DNA of 25,556 nucleotides from an uncultured Eubacteriales bacterium (GCA_900543475.1 UQRU01000023.1:1-25556); one strand, 5' to 3'. Positions 14,182 through 23,535 are shown, counted from the stretch's first letter. Made by a program: numbers and translations. The notes: generated by a model from the letters alone, not told the origin.

Positions 14182-15042
14182 TTAGTCCAGCGCCGCTTCT
14201 AGGGCTTTGTACATCACTTGCTTATTGGGCTTTTTCCCCGTCCACATTTCAATGTTGATGGCAGCCTGGTTCACCAGCATGCCCATACCTGTGCTCCATT
14301 TTGCCCCCCGGGCCTCCGCCGCCCGCAGGAAGGGGGTAATGGCCGGATTGGGGATCACATCCTGGACGAACATGCTGGGCAGGATGCTATCCAGCTGAAT
14401 GTCGGGGATTTGATCCACGTTGGGATACAGGCCGATAGGCGTGGCGTTGATCAGAATGTCCGTATCCGCCGGCACCTCATAGGTCTTTTCCCAAGAAACA
14501 TAGGCGGCGGCCTGCCTCATCCTTTTTAGGAGGGCCATCAAGCTATCCCCCAGCAGCATATCCTGGGGCCGGTTCACAATGGTGATATGGCCTGCCCCCG
14601 CCAGGCTCAGCTCCACGCTGATCGCCCGGGCTGCGCCGCCGGCACCCAGGATCACCACCCGCTTCCCCTTGGGTTGCATCCCATTTTCCCGCAAGGCTTC
14701 CATAAAACCTTTGCCATCGGTATTATCCCCATATAGCTTCCCGTCCTCGTTGACGATGGTGTTTACCGCGCCGATCAAGGCCGCGCTTTCGGAAAGCCGG
14801 TCCAAATACTTTAAAACTTGGATCTTATGGGGAATGGTACAATTGATCCCCCGCATTTTAAAGGCTTTGAGCCCCTCTATGGCTGCGCCAAGGTCCTGGG
14901 GCTCCACGTCGATGGTGAGGAAACGCCACCGCGACAGGCCCATGTCTTCAAACGCCGCCTCTTGTATCACAACGCCAGGATTCTCCGCCACAGGATGACC
15001 GAAAACCCCCACCAGATGATCCAAATAGTTTTGTTCTTTCAT
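14182..15042 (-). CDS. Divergent shikimate/quinate dehydrogenase-like oxidoreductase (286 aa)
   Basis: AroE-fold NAD(P)-dependent dehydrogenase of normal length. The catalytic Lys73 (CTIPHK) and Asp109 (NTDGKGF) are conserved, as are the dinucleotide loop GAGGAA (133-138), NATPIG and the C-terminal GMGMLVNQAAINIEMWTG block. However, the N-terminal substrate loop reads GHPVAENPGVVIQ (15-27), where standard AroE has two serines (HSxSP) that bind the shikimate carboxylate; Asn21 and Gly23 replace them. The substrate may therefore differ from shikimate. VNRPQ at 156-160 resembles the NADP-type NR motif. ATG at 15042 has AAAGGAG 10 bases upstream, next to a small GGGG/CCCC hairpin (15060-15071). 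It follows the peptidase gene by about 100 bases and is probably the last gene of the run. A true biosynthetic AroE cannot be excluded. Confidence 0.8.
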   Translation of the reverse strand: MKEQNYLDHLVGVFGHPVAENPGVVIQEAAFEDMGLSRWRFLTIDVEPQDLGAAIEGLKAFKMRGINCTIPHKIQVLKYLDRLSESAALIGAVNTIVNEDGKLYGDNTDGKGFMEALRENGMQPKGKRVVILGAGGAARAISVELSLAGAGHITIVNRPQDMLLGDSLMALLKRMRQAAAYVSWEKTYEVPADTDILINATPIGLYPNVDQIPDIQLDSILPSMFVQDVIPNPAITPFLRAAEARGAKWSTGMGMLVNQAAINIEMWTGKKPNKQVMYKALEAALD

Positions 15043-15141
15043 AGGTTATCCGCTCCTTTGGGGTATGCCCCGTCTTGTTTGTTCTGCTCGATACCCTGGG
15101 GAACTCCCGTGCCCCTTCCTTCCGGATATAGGAAATCGGGC

Positions 15142-17115
15142 TTACCTGGTTGCCTTCAAATGTTGTTCCATCCAGGCTGTAATTTCCGCCAGCCGGCGCA
15201 CCCGGGCCTTGGGATGGCCGCTCCTGCTCAGCTCATGGTTTTCCCCCATAAACAGGCACAGGCGGGTTTCGATCCCGTGGAACTTCAGCGCGGTGTACAT
15301 TTGCAAACCCTCCGCAGGGCCGCAGCGCCAATCTTCGCTGGAATGGATAAATAGGGTGGGGGTAGTTACATTCCCTGCATATTTTAAGGGGGACGTATTC
15401 CACACATACTGGTAATCTATAAACGTGGAAGAATAGATCTGCTGGGACGCATGTAAGATCCCCAGGTCCGTGGTCAGCTCCATGGTCACGTTATTGGCGA
15501 TGGATCGCTGGGACGCGGCGGCGGCAAACCGGTTGGTATGGCCGATGATCCAATTGGTCATGAACCCGCCATAGCTGCCGCCGGTTACGCCCACGCGTTT
15601 TTTATCGATCTGGGGATATTTCTCCAGCACTACATCCGTAAACTGCATCAAATCATCGTAGTCGATGGTGCCGAACCGGCCGCCAAGCCAGAATTTGTTG
15701 CCCCGGCCATCGCTTCCGGTGGGATTGCAGAAGAATACGAAGTATCCCATCCGGGCCCACAGCTGCATTTCGTGGAAATAAACCGCCCCATATGCCACCC
15801 GAGGGCCGCCATGGATATCCAGGATGGCTGGGTATTTTTCATTTTCATTGTAATTGGCAGGCTTTATCACAAACCCGTGGATCTCATCCCCATTGGCGTT
15901 TTGGAACTGGAGTTTTTCCGGCATAAGGGGCGGGCAGGCTTTGATCACGTCATCGTTATGGCCTGTCAGGCATCTAGGCCGGCGGTCCTTACGGATATCA
16001 TATAGGTATACCTCCTGCAAATGCATATCATGCATGCCCACATAGGCGATACAATCCCCCTTAATGTCGAACATGTCTATGGAGCCGCCGTTTGCCACAA
16101 CGGTTTGAAGGGTGCCCTGCTTGTCGCAGCTTAAGATGCAGGAGGCGTCCTCGATGACGGAAATAAAGTAGATCTTTTCCCCTTCTACGCACAGGGACTG
16201 GCCCGAGCCATAGCGGCAATCCGAGCCGATGGAATTGCCGACGCTTAAATCTTGGTTGCAGAGCAGGGTCACCCCGTCCGTTGCAAGATCCACCAGCATA
16301 AACTCCGGGCATTGCATGGCCGCTTCTTTTTCATGTTTGCCTGCAACAAACATCAGTTTATGGTCGTTTAGATAGACCATCTGTGCAATGTGGTACTTGC
16401 CGGGTTCAAACACGCACCGGGTTTTATCCTCGGCCAGATTATAGCGGTACAGCCCGTACCGGTAATCCGCAAAGTCCGTATAGTCGATCCCACTGAAGGC
16501 GATTTCCGTACCATTGGGATGGATGGCCACCTGGTCCACTTTGACCATGCCAAAGGTAAGCTGCTTAAGGGCGCAGGTTTTTAGGTCCAGCAAATACAAG
16601 GTGTTCCGCAGCTTATTGGTGATCCCCAGCCCGTTAAAGGCAAAGGGGTATTCGTCAAATACGATGCAGTTTTCCCCTTCATGGCTGTATTGTGCAAGGC
16701 CGGCCTGCTGCATATAGGCTTCTTGGGTCTCCTTTTGCAGGTTCCGGGTGCCGGTTACCGCCAGCGTTGTGTCGTTGACCTTGCCTTCCAGGTGTACGGC
16801 CATCCCCACCTGTCCCAAGGAAGCCACCGTCTTTTCCACGGTATTGTAACAATACAGATGGGTTGCCTGATCTTTTACCGCGGCAAAGGCCAGGCGGGTC
16901 ACCTCCAGCCAGCAAAGCCAGCTGACATTTTCATGGAAATCCACTTCCTCATTTTTTCCTGAGGCAATATCTGTAAGCCAGAGGCGTGACGCGTAGCAAT
17001 TGTCTTCCAAGTTGATCGTATGCTTCAAATAGGCAACCATAGTATGGTCGTCATTTGTCGCCAGCCCAGAGAGCGATGCGTATTTTTTAAAGTCGTCCAG
17101 CATCAGGGTTTTCAT
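15142..17115 (-). CDS. S9-family prolyl oligopeptidase/acylaminoacyl peptidase-like serine peptidase (657 aa)
   Basis: Residues ~1-390 look like a beta-propeller lid that filters short peptides. Residues ~395-657 form the alpha/beta hydrolase domain. The catalytic triad is readable: Ser514 in GGSYGGF, Asp595 in HSSEDWRCGP and His627 in GENHELSRSGHP. HGGPRVAYG is the oxyanion-hole type HGGP motif. No signal peptide is present, so the enzyme is cytoplasmic. ATG at 17115 has GAGGAG 7 bases upstream. It lies 18 bases after the oligopeptide ATPase gene, so it is cotranscribed with the transporter and probably hydrolyses imported peptides. Subfamily S9C fits better than true prolyl oligopeptidase; the exact cleavage preference cannot be read. 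Confidence 0.88.
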   Translation of the reverse strand: MKTLMLDDFKKYASLSGLATNDDHTMVAYLKHTINLEDNCYASRLWLTDIASGKNEEVDFHENVSWLCWLEVTRLAFAAVKDQATHLYCYNTVEKTVASLGQVGMAVHLEGKVNDTTLAVTGTRNLQKETQEAYMQQAGLAQYSHEGENCIVFDEYPFAFNGLGITNKLRNTLYLLDLKTCALKQLTFGMVKVDQVAIHPNGTEIAFSGIDYTDFADYRYGLYRYNLAEDKTRCVFEPGKYHIAQMVYLNDHKLMFVAGKHEKEAAMQCPEFMLVDLATDGVTLLCNQDLSVGNSIGSDCRYGSGQSLCVEGEKIYFISVIEDASCILSCDKQGTLQTVVANGGSIDMFDIKGDCIAYVGMHDMHLQEVYLYDIRKDRRPRCLTGHNDDVIKACPPLMPEKLQFQNANGDEIHGFVIKPANYNENEKYPAILDIHGGPRVAYGAVYFHEMQLWARMGYFVFFCNPTGSDGRGNKFWLGGRFGTIDYDDLMQFTDVVLEKYPQIDKKRVGVTGGSYGGFMTNWIIGHTNRFAAAASQRSIANNVTMELTTDLGILHASQQIYSSTFIDYQYVWNTSPLKYAGNVTTPTLFIHSSEDWRCGPAEGLQMYTALKFHGIETRLCLFMGENHELSRSGHPKARVRRLAEITAWMEQHLKATR

Positions 17116-17133
17116 ATACCGTCTCCTCAGTCG

Positions 17134-18111
17134 TTATTTTGCATGGATGAAACAAGCCACTTCATGGCCTTCTTTTGTTTTTTGCAGGGATGGTTTGTTG
17201 ATCGCGCATTCGGGCCGGGCCAAAGGGCAGCGGGTATGGAAACAGCAGCCGGAAGGTGGATCAATGGCATTGGGCACGTCTCCGCTCAGGCTGGCCTTCA
17301 TGGGAGGCTTATTGGGGTCAGCGATGGGGATGGCGTCGATCAAAGCCTTGGTATATGGATGTTGCGGGTTCTCAAACAGCTCGTCCGCATCCGCCAATTC
17401 CACCAGGTTGCCCAAATACATGACCCCGATGCGATCGGATATGTGCTTTACCACGCTTAGGTTATGGGAAATGAAAATGTATGTGAGCCCATACTTTCGC
17501 TGAAGCACCTTCATCATATTCAAAACCTGGGCCTGAATGGAAACGTCTAGGGCGGAAACCGGTTCGTCGCATACCAAAACAGATGGGTTTAAGGTCAACG
17601 CCCGGGCGATTCCCGCCCGCTGCCGCTGGCCGCCGGACAGCTCATGGGGATAGCGGTCGTACTGGTCCTCCCGCAGCCCCACCTCGTGCATCAATTCCAG
17701 GGTTTTTTCCCGCTGCTCCTTCCGGGTGCCGATTTTATGCACGATCAAGGGTTCTTCGATAAACCGACCAATGGTATACCGCGGGTCCAACGAGGAAAAG
17801 GGGTCCTGGAAGATCATCTGAATGCTGCGCTTTAATGCAAATTTCTCCTTTTTGTCATGGACGTCCAGGATGTTTTTCCCGTTGAAGCGGATCTCGCCAG
17901 CCGTGGGCTGCACAAGCTGTAAGATGGCTTTGCCCGTGGTTGTTTTCCCGCAGCCGGATTCTCCTACGATGCCGAAGGTCTCGTTCTTTTCCACAAAGAA
18001 GCTCACATCGTTTACCGCCTGTACTAAACGGTGCTCCTTTTTGAGCCCTTTGCTTGTGAATTTATAAAAAACCTTTAGATTTTCTACTTCGATCAAATGG
18101 GAGCCTTTCAT
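17134..18111 (-). CDS. Oligopeptide/dipeptide ABC transporter ATP-binding protein, OppF/DppF type (325 aa)
   Basis: One of two ATPase subunits of the peptide importer. Walker A is GESGCGKT (50-57), the signature is LSGGQRQRAGIARAL, and Walker B is VLVCDEPVSALD. The C-terminus has the oligo_HPY extension with a cysteine cluster (GCCFHTRCPLARPEC), where members of this group can hold an iron-sulfur cluster. ATG at 18111 is chosen because AAGGAG lies 8 bases upstream and it overlaps the upstream stop by 4 bases (18108-18111). The frame is open to 18234, but the extra residues lie inside the neighbouring gene in another frame. Peptide as substrate follows from the family and the linked peptidase. 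Confidence 0.92.
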   Translation of the reverse strand: MKGSHLIEVENLKVFYKFTSKGLKKEHRLVQAVNDVSFFVEKNETFGIVGESGCGKTTTGKAILQLVQPTAGEIRFNGKNILDVHDKKEKFALKRSIQMIFQDPFSSLDPRYTIGRFIEEPLIVHKIGTRKEQREKTLELMHEVGLREDQYDRYPHELSGGQRQRAGIARALTLNPSVLVCDEPVSALDVSIQAQVLNMMKVLQRKYGLTYIFISHNLSVVKHISDRIGVMYLGNLVELADADELFENPQHPYTKALIDAIPIADPNKPPMKASLSGDVPNAIDPPSGCCFHTRCPLARPECAINKPSLQKTKEGHEVACFIHAK

Positions 18112-19091
18112 GCTTTGTTCTCCTTTTGCACTTTGCAGCAACGTACCCAATGTCCTGCTTCCACCTCCAGCAATGCTTGGGCGCATTCCCGGCACATCGG
18201 CGCGTTTTCTTCGCACCGATCGTAAAACCGGCATCCAGGGGGATAGGAAATGGAATCCGGGACCGTGCCCTTGATGGAATACAACATATCCACCTTTTGG
18301 CTCACATTTGGTATGCTCTTTAGCAGCCCTCTGGTATAGGGGTGCAATGGGTTCTCAAACAACGTCTTGGTCGGCGCATACTCAATGCACTGGCCGGCAT
18401 ACATCACCATGATATTTTGCGCGATCTGGGCTACGATTCCCAAATCGTGGGTGATCAGGATAACGGAGGTATTTTCTTTGTCCTTGAGGTTTGCGATCAG
18501 CTCAAGGATCTGGGCCTGGATGGTCACGTCCAGGGCAGTGGTGGGCTCATCCGCGATCAAAATGCTGGGTTCGCAAGCCAAAGCCATGGCAATCATGACC
18601 CGTTGTCGCATACCGCCTGAAAGCTGATGGGGATAGTAATGCATGACGTTTTCCGGCGACGGGATACCCACCTTTTTAAGCATTTCCAGGGCCAGCTTTG
18701 CCGCCTCCTCCTTCTTGCATTTCTTATGAAAAATGAAGGGGTCCATCAGCTGGTATCCAATGGTGAATACTGGGTTCAAGGAGGTCATGGGCTCCTGGAA
18801 AATCATGGAGATTTCGTTGCCCCGGAGGGCCACCATCTCCTTTTTCGTCAGTTTGAGCAGGTCTTGGCCTTTATAGAGGATCTGGCCGGAAACGATCTCC
18901 CCTGGGGGGGATGCGATCAAGCGCAAGATGGACAGGGACGCAACGCTTTTGCCGCAGCCCGACTCGCCTACGATGGCCAAGGTTTCGTTTTCATGCAGGG
19001 TAAAGTCCAGCCCGTCAACCGCGTGCACGGTGCCTGCTTCCGTGTGAAAGACCGTTTTCAGCCCTTTTACTTCTAGAATCGGTGTGCTCAT
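18108..19091 (-). CDS. Oligopeptide/dipeptide ABC transporter ATP-binding protein, OppD/DppD type (327 aa)
   Basis: The partner ATPase. Walker A is GESGCGKS (42-49), the signature is LSGGMRQRVMIAMAL, and Walker B is ILIADEPTTALD. A C-terminal oligo_HPY region contains PPGCRFYDRCEENAPMC and a later Cys, again the cysteine-rich tail of peptide-transporter ATPases. ATG at 19091 has AGGAG upstream. It starts 9 bases after the OppC-type permease stop and is coupled to the OppF-type gene by a 4-base overlap. Length is standard, and both ATPases appear intact. Confidence 0.92.
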   Translation of the reverse strand: MSTPILEVKGLKTVFHTEAGTVHAVDGLDFTLHENETLAIVGESGCGKSVASLSILRLIASPPGEIVSGQILYKGQDLLKLTKKEMVALRGNEISMIFQEPMTSLNPVFTIGYQLMDPFIFHKKCKKEEAAKLALEMLKKVGIPSPENVMHYYPHQLSGGMRQRVMIAMALACEPSILIADEPTTALDVTIQAQILELIANLKDKENTSVILITHDLGIVAQIAQNIMVMYAGQCIEYAPTKTLFENPLHPYTRGLLKSIPNVSQKVDMLYSIKGTVPDSISYPPGCRFYDRCEENAPMCRECAQALLEVEAGHWVRCCKVQKENKA

Positions 19092-19100
19092 GCTCTGCTC

Positions 19101-19958
19101 CTACCTGTTCTTAAGTTTTGGATCCAACGCATCCCGGAGCCCATCCCCCAACAGGCTAAAGCCGAGAACCACCAGCATGATCGCCAGCCCTGGAATGATC
19201 ACCCCCAAGGGGTAAGTCATAACCGAGGTCCTGGCTTGGCTCAGCATGGCGCCCCATTCGGGATTGGGGGGCTGGACGCCCAAGCCTAAAAAGGACAGGC
19301 CGGATGCAGAGAGGATCGCCGTACCGAAGCTCAGCGTAATATTGACGATGATCTGCGAGCTGCAATTGGGAATCAGGTGCAGGATAATGATGCGCAAATT
19401 GGATGCGCCGATGGTTCTGCAGGACTGAATATACTCCTGGTTCTTGTTCTGGATCACCAGGCCCCGTACCACCCGGGCCATGGTGGGTATGTTAAAGACC
19501 ATGACCGCAAACATGGTATTGAGGGTGCCCTTGCCCAGGATGGCGACCACCAGCATGGCAAGGAGCAAGCCGGGGAAGGACAGCAATACGGTGATCAAGC
19601 CCGAGATGATATTATCCACCCATTTCCCAAAATACCCGGCGCATACTCCCAGGAAGATTCCGATCAGGCTGCCGGTAATTACGCCGCCAAAGCTGATCCC
19701 CAGGGATATCCGTCCGCCGTACATCATGCGGGTCAGCACGTCCCGACCTAGGTAATCCGTGCCCAGCAAGTGTTCCGCTGTAGGGGGCTGGTTCATGATA
19801 TCCGTATTCTGTGCAAAGGGGTCCACATCGCTGAGGATGGGGCCGAATATGACGGCGGCAAAAATAATGATCAAGATGATCGCGCCCACAACCGCAGTTT
19901 TCCGCTTCATGAAGCGTTTCAAAAAGGATACGCCATGTGCTTGTTTTTCCTTCTTCAT
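19101..19958 (-). CDS. Peptide ABC transporter permease, OppC/DppC type (285 aa)
   Basis: Membrane subunit with an N-terminal OppC_N region: a basic cytoplasmic start (FLKRFMKRKT), a first helix (AVVGAIILIIIFAAVIFG) and the DPFAQNTDIMNQPPTAEHLLGTDYLGRDV segment characteristic of DppC-type proteins. The BPD_transp_1 core follows, with the ATPase-contact loop YIQSCRTIGAS, where Cys takes the usual Ala position. ATG at 19958 has GGAGG 5 bases upstream; an ATG 18 codons earlier has no such site. It follows the OppB-type gene by 19 bases. The protein ends in a short basic tail. Confidence 0.9.
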   Translation of the reverse strand: MKKEKQAHGVSFLKRFMKRKTAVVGAIILIIIFAAVIFGPILSDVDPFAQNTDIMNQPPTAEHLLGTDYLGRDVLTRMMYGGRISLGISFGGVITGSLIGIFLGVCAGYFGKWVDNIISGLITVLLSFPGLLLAMLVVAILGKGTLNTMFAVMVFNIPTMARVVRGLVIQNKNQEYIQSCRTIGASNLRIIILHLIPNCSSQIIVNITLSFGTAILSASGLSFLGLGVQPPNPEWGAMLSQARTSVMTYPLGVIIPGLAIMLVVLGFSLLGDGLRDALDPKLKNR

Positions 19959-19977
19959 AACATCCTCCACTGCAGCG

Positions 19978-20907
19978 TCAGCTATACCGGATGCGCGGGT
20001 CGATCTGCGCATACAGGATATCCACCACGGTATTCACCACCACAAACGTGGCCGCTATCATCAACACAGCCCCTTGCACGCAAGGGTAATCTCGATAACT
20101 AATGCTTTCCACAACCAACGAACCCAAGCCCTGGATGCTGAAGACCGTCTCCACAATGGAGGAGCCCGCCAGCAGGGAACCGAACTTTAAGCCGGTGGTG
20201 GTTACGATGGGGATCAGGGCGTTTTTCAGGGCCTGCACATAGAATACGATGCGCTCCGGCACGCCTTTTGCCCGCGCCGTCCTGATGTAGTCCTGGGTGA
20301 TTACATCCAGCATGGAGCTTCTGGTTGTCCGCGCCACATAGCCCAGTTCCATAACGCTTATGGTTACCACGGGCAGCACATAATGCAGGGAGGAGGATAG
20401 CCCCATGCTGGGTAATACCTTTAGCTTCAGCGCAAACACCAGCAGCAAAACAAGGGCCAAGAAAAAGGAAGGGGTGGAAATGGAAAGCATGGAGGTTGTA
20501 CTGATGATATAATCCAGCACGCTATTATGCTTTACCGCTGATATGATCCCCAGGATCACCCCAAATAGGGTCGCCAGCCCAATGGAGAGCAGCGCGATCT
20601 TGATGGTGACGGGATATCGATCCAGGATGATCTCAATCACCGGTTGATCCGTGCGGATGGACACGCCCAAATCCCCCCGGAACAGGTCCTTCATATAGTT
20701 GAAGTACTGGACGTACATGGGGTCATTAAGCCCCAAGCGTTCCCGTTCATATTCCAGGTATTCTTCGGACATGCCGGCTACTTCCGAACCCAGCATTGCC
20801 ACCACCGGATCGCCGGGCACCAGCCGGATCGCAACAAATACAACGATGGAAATCAGCAGCAACAGTACGACTAAAAACACCAACTTTTTGCAAATATATT
20901 TTAACAA
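19978..20907 (-). CDS. Peptide ABC transporter permease, OppB/DppB type (309 aa)
   Basis: Membrane subunit with an N-terminal helix (VFLVVLLLLISIVVFVAIRLVPGDP, with the family-typical R-PGDP end), a periplasmic-type loop containing LGLNDPMYVQYFNYM, and the BPD_transp_1 core with ATPase-contact loop YIRTARAKGVPERIV. The likely start is TTG at 20907 (MLKYICKKL), the usual N-terminus of this family. The ribosome site is suboptimal: GAGGAAGGG lies about 12 bases away. A weak start may tune the permease below the binding protein, whose gene precedes it by 57 bases. No ATG fits better. Confidence 0.88.
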   Translation of the reverse strand: MLKYICKKLVFLVVLLLLISIVVFVAIRLVPGDPVVAMLGSEVAGMSEEYLEYERERLGLNDPMYVQYFNYMKDLFRGDLGVSIRTDQPVIEIILDRYPVTIKIALLSIGLATLFGVILGIISAVKHNSVLDYIISTTSMLSISTPSFFLALVLLLVFALKLKVLPSMGLSSSLHYVLPVVTISVMELGYVARTTRSSMLDVITQDYIRTARAKGVPERIVFYVQALKNALIPIVTTTGLKFGSLLAGSSIVETVFSIQGLGSLVVESISYRDYPCVQGAVLMIAATFVVVNTVVDILYAQIDPRIRYS

Positions 20908-20964
20908 AACGATTCCAACCCTTCCTCAGTCATGTTTTGCCTTGGGTGTGCGACGGGATAGCGG

Positions 20965-22566
20965 TTACTCCTTGATCCGCATCTTCTGGAAGTTGATCAT
21001 GCCGCGGATGTCCAGCTCATAGCCTTCCACATTATCCGTCATGACGTTGATATTCTTGGTGTCATACACCCAGATTCCGCCGGGGTCTTCCAGATAGATG
21101 ATCTCCTGAATCCGCTTATAAATGTCCAACCGCTTCTCTTCGTCCATCTCCTGGGCGCCTTGCTCGATCAGGGCATCCACTTCCGCGTTGGAATAGAAGC
21201 CGATGTTGGAGCCGTTCATGCCGTTATCTGGGGTGATGAAGGAGCGGGCATAGGCTTCGTGGGCGTCGGCGGAGCTGGGCCCAAGGCCGCAGCAGATCAT
21301 GCCGAATTCCGCCTGCTCAGGGGTGAGGGTCTGCATGGAACTAAAGGTGGTGCTATCGATCACCTGGATGTCCACGATAATCCCAACGGGCTTGAGCTGC
21401 TCGGCGATCATTTCCAGCACTTCCCCGTTCTTTGCATAGATGGAGCTGGCAATGGCCTGGAAGGTAAATCCATCGGGATACCCGGCTTCTGCTAGCAGCT
21501 CCTTGGCTTTATCGTAATCCTGCTCGATCACGCCCAGGTCCACATAGCCCCAAACATTGGGGGACAGGGCGGATGTGCAGGCGGTGTATCCCACCTCGCT
21601 CCACAGGGCGTCAATGATGGCCTGATGGTCGATGCAGTAATTGATGGCCTGGCGGATCTTGGGATCCTTGATGATGGGGTGGGTATAGTTGAAGCAGAAA
21701 TTGTGCTGCCCAACGCTGGGGGTGATCTCCGCGTGGAACCCGTCCAGGGCGTCCAAGCGCACGGTCTCGCTGGGGGACATGCTGGTGATGATATCCACCT
21801 CGCCGGTCTCCAGGGCGATGGACCGGGAGCTTTCCTCCTTTACAACCAGGAACTTCAGGTTCTTGGTGAGGGGGGCGCCTTCAAAATAGTTTTCATTGGC
21901 AACCAGGTTGACCTCCTGGTCCGTAATGCGGTTCACCATCATATACGGGCCGGTACCAATGGTGTTTTCCGGCGCGGTGCCGATGTCCCGTCCATATTCG
22001 GCAATGATGTCCGCGTCCATGATGGAGGCCTGGGTGGCCGTCAGGTTGGCCAGCATGGGAGCAACGGGATACTTCAGCTTGATCTCCACCGTGTAATCGT
22101 CAATGACGTTGGTGCTTTCGATAAAGGCGAAGCTGGAGGTATAGGCCAGGGGGTCCTCCTCGTTGGTGAGCCGGTCAAAGGATGCCTTCACATCGTTGGC
22201 GGTCATTTCCTTGCCGTTGTGGAATTTGATGCCCTGCTTGAGGTAGAAGGTCCAGGTTAGGCCGTCCTCGCTGCATTCCCAGCTCTCTGCCGCGTCGGGC
22301 ACGATCTCGTTGTCAGGATTGCGCTTTACAAGCCGGTTGTACAGCATGGTCAAGATCCGGTGGTTACCGGTATTGTTATGGGGATCGTCGGGATAATGGT
22401 CGGTATTGATGGCCACGGTAATGGTGTCCTTATAACCGGCCTCCCCCGATGCGGCAGCGCCCTCCTGGCCGCTGTCGGCAGTACCCTCTTCATTCGCAGC
22501 GGGGCTGCAGCCAACAAAGGCAGCCACCAGGAACAAAAGGGCCATGAGCAAAGCAATTTTTTTCAT
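20965..22566 (-). CDS. Peptide-binding lipoprotein of ABC transporter, SBP_bac_5 family, OppA/DppA type (533 aa)
   Basis: Extracellular peptide (or related ligand) receptor. It has a lipoprotein signal ending AAFVGC, with Cys20 lipidated, then a low-complexity Glu/Gly/Ser linker to about residue 45. The mature domain carries family hallmarks: LYNRLVKRNPDNEIVPDAAESWECSEDGLTWTFYLKQGIKFHNGKEMTANDVKASFDR, the typical SBP_bac_5 opening. ATG at 22566 has a near-perfect ribosome site AAGGAGGT 5 bases away, stronger than any other gene of the operon, consistent with the need for excess binding protein. It follows the third TPR gene by 57 bases without a visible terminator. Some members bind nickel, haem or sugars, so peptide specificity rests on the linked peptidase. 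Confidence 0.9.
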   Translation of the reverse strand: MKKIALLMALLFLVAAFVGCSPAANEEGTADSGQEGAAASGEAGYKDTITVAINTDHYPDDPHNNTGNHRILTMLYNRLVKRNPDNEIVPDAAESWECSEDGLTWTFYLKQGIKFHNGKEMTANDVKASFDRLTNEEDPLAYTSSFAFIESTNVIDDYTVEIKLKYPVAPMLANLTATQASIMDADIIAEYGRDIGTAPENTIGTGPYMMVNRITDQEVNLVANENYFEGAPLTKNLKFLVVKEESSRSIALETGEVDIITSMSPSETVRLDALDGFHAEITPSVGQHNFCFNYTHPIIKDPKIRQAINYCIDHQAIIDALWSEVGYTACTSALSPNVWGYVDLGVIEQDYDKAKELLAEAGYPDGFTFQAIASSIYAKNGEVLEMIAEQLKPVGIIVDIQVIDSTTFSSMQTLTPEQAEFGMICCGLGPSSADAHEAYARSFITPDNGMNGSNIGFYSNAEVDALIEQGAQEMDEEKRLDIYKRIQEIIYLEDPGGIWVYDTKNINVMTDNVEGYELDIRGMINFQKMRIKE

Positions 22567-22623
22567 TGTTTACCTCCTTTTCATCCATTTTTTATATGCT
22601 TGTATGCAACCAAGGGCATCGCG

Positions 22624-23514
22624 CTACCGGTTGCATTCCGCAGCCCACTTATCCCGATCCAGCAGGGCAAACTTGTAGGCGAAGGCATGATGCTGGGTGG
22701 GAATGGCTAAGACCTTGTCCAGCAGCTCTACTGCCCGTTTTACATCGCCCTTTTCAAAGTAATAGTAATTGGCAAGGGCATAATAGGCGGACATGCTGTG
22801 GAGATGATCGTTATCATCGATCAGGCTTACAAACTTCTCCTCGGAATATACCCCCTTGTAAAGGAGCACCCGGTGCTTATAGGTGATGTCGCACTCGATG
22901 ATAGGGGTATTCTCATCGGTATATTTCAGGATCTCATGGGCCTCGTCCTTCTTGCCCAGCTTCATATAGGCCATCCAGATCCAATCCACCTCTACCGGGA
23001 TGAAATCGATCTTGTTCTTGATATAAAGATCCATGGCCTGGCGGAAATACTGTACCGCCTTTTCCAGATCTCCCATGTAGAAATAGGCTAGGCCCAGATA
23101 GTGCTGGGGCAGATAGAACCAGGACACCCCCAGGTTTTCAAAGGGTTCATAGTCCTCGGGATTGATCCGGATGCACATGAGGAAATCCGCGGCGGCTTCC
23201 GGCCACTTATCCAAAGACACATACTTCCGCCCGCGCATATAGCGCAGCTTGGTGGAAAAAGGCTCCTGGAGCAAGCCCAAGGAATACGAATTGATGGCTT
23301 CCTGGAAGTCCCCGTTAAAGTACGCTGAACCCCGGGCAAACAGCAGGTCCACGTTGGTGGGCTCGCTTTCCAACGCCTTTTCAATATCCTCCACGGTTAC
23401 CATGGAGACCCGTTCGTTCTCCAGCAGGCTTTCGTCGATCCGGAAGCCGCGCTTTTTGGCGATGGTCTCCAGGATGATTTTTTGCAACGGATCGCAGTAC
23501 GTTGTGTTGTCCAT
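22624..23514 (-). CDS. TPR-repeat protein, third of three tandem paralogues (296 aa)
   Basis: A soluble, Tyr- and acid-rich helical protein with TPR-like units, for example NVDLLFARGSAYFNGDFQEAINSYSLGL, followed by WPEAAADFLMCIRINPED and HYLGLAYFYMGDLEKAVQYFRQAM, and a C-terminal unit ALANYYYFEKGDVKRAVELLDKVLAI. There is no signal peptide, membrane helix or HTH. It starts MDNTTYCDPLQKIILETIA, a leader shared by all three copies. The ATG at 23514 has AAAGGA about 8 bases upstream. It is nearest to the peptide-binding lipoprotein gene, 57 bases away. Copies two and three are by eye the closest pair and share long nearly identical DNA stretches. The role is unknown; scaffold, chaperone or peptide-binding regulator are possibilities. 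Confidence 0.8.
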   Translation of the reverse strand: MDNTTYCDPLQKIILETIAKKRGFRIDESLLENERVSMVTVEDIEKALESEPTNVDLLFARGSAYFNGDFQEAINSYSLGLLQEPFSTKLRYMRGRKYVSLDKWPEAAADFLMCIRINPEDYEPFENLGVSWFYLPQHYLGLAYFYMGDLEKAVQYFRQAMDLYIKNKIDFIPVEVDWIWMAYMKLGKKDEAHEILKYTDENTPIIECDITYKHRVLLYKGVYSEEKFVSLIDDNDHLHSMSAYYALANYYYFEKGDVKRAVELLDKVLAIPTQHHAFAYKFALLDRDKWAAECNR

Positions 23515-23535
23515 GTTTTTTTCCTTTCTTCTTGC

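Noticed and set aside
22567..22623. Separate promoter or pheromone-like small peptide between the TPR genes and the peptide-binding protein
   Set aside because: Only 57 bases; no -35/-10 pair with proper spacing and no small open frame with a start signal.
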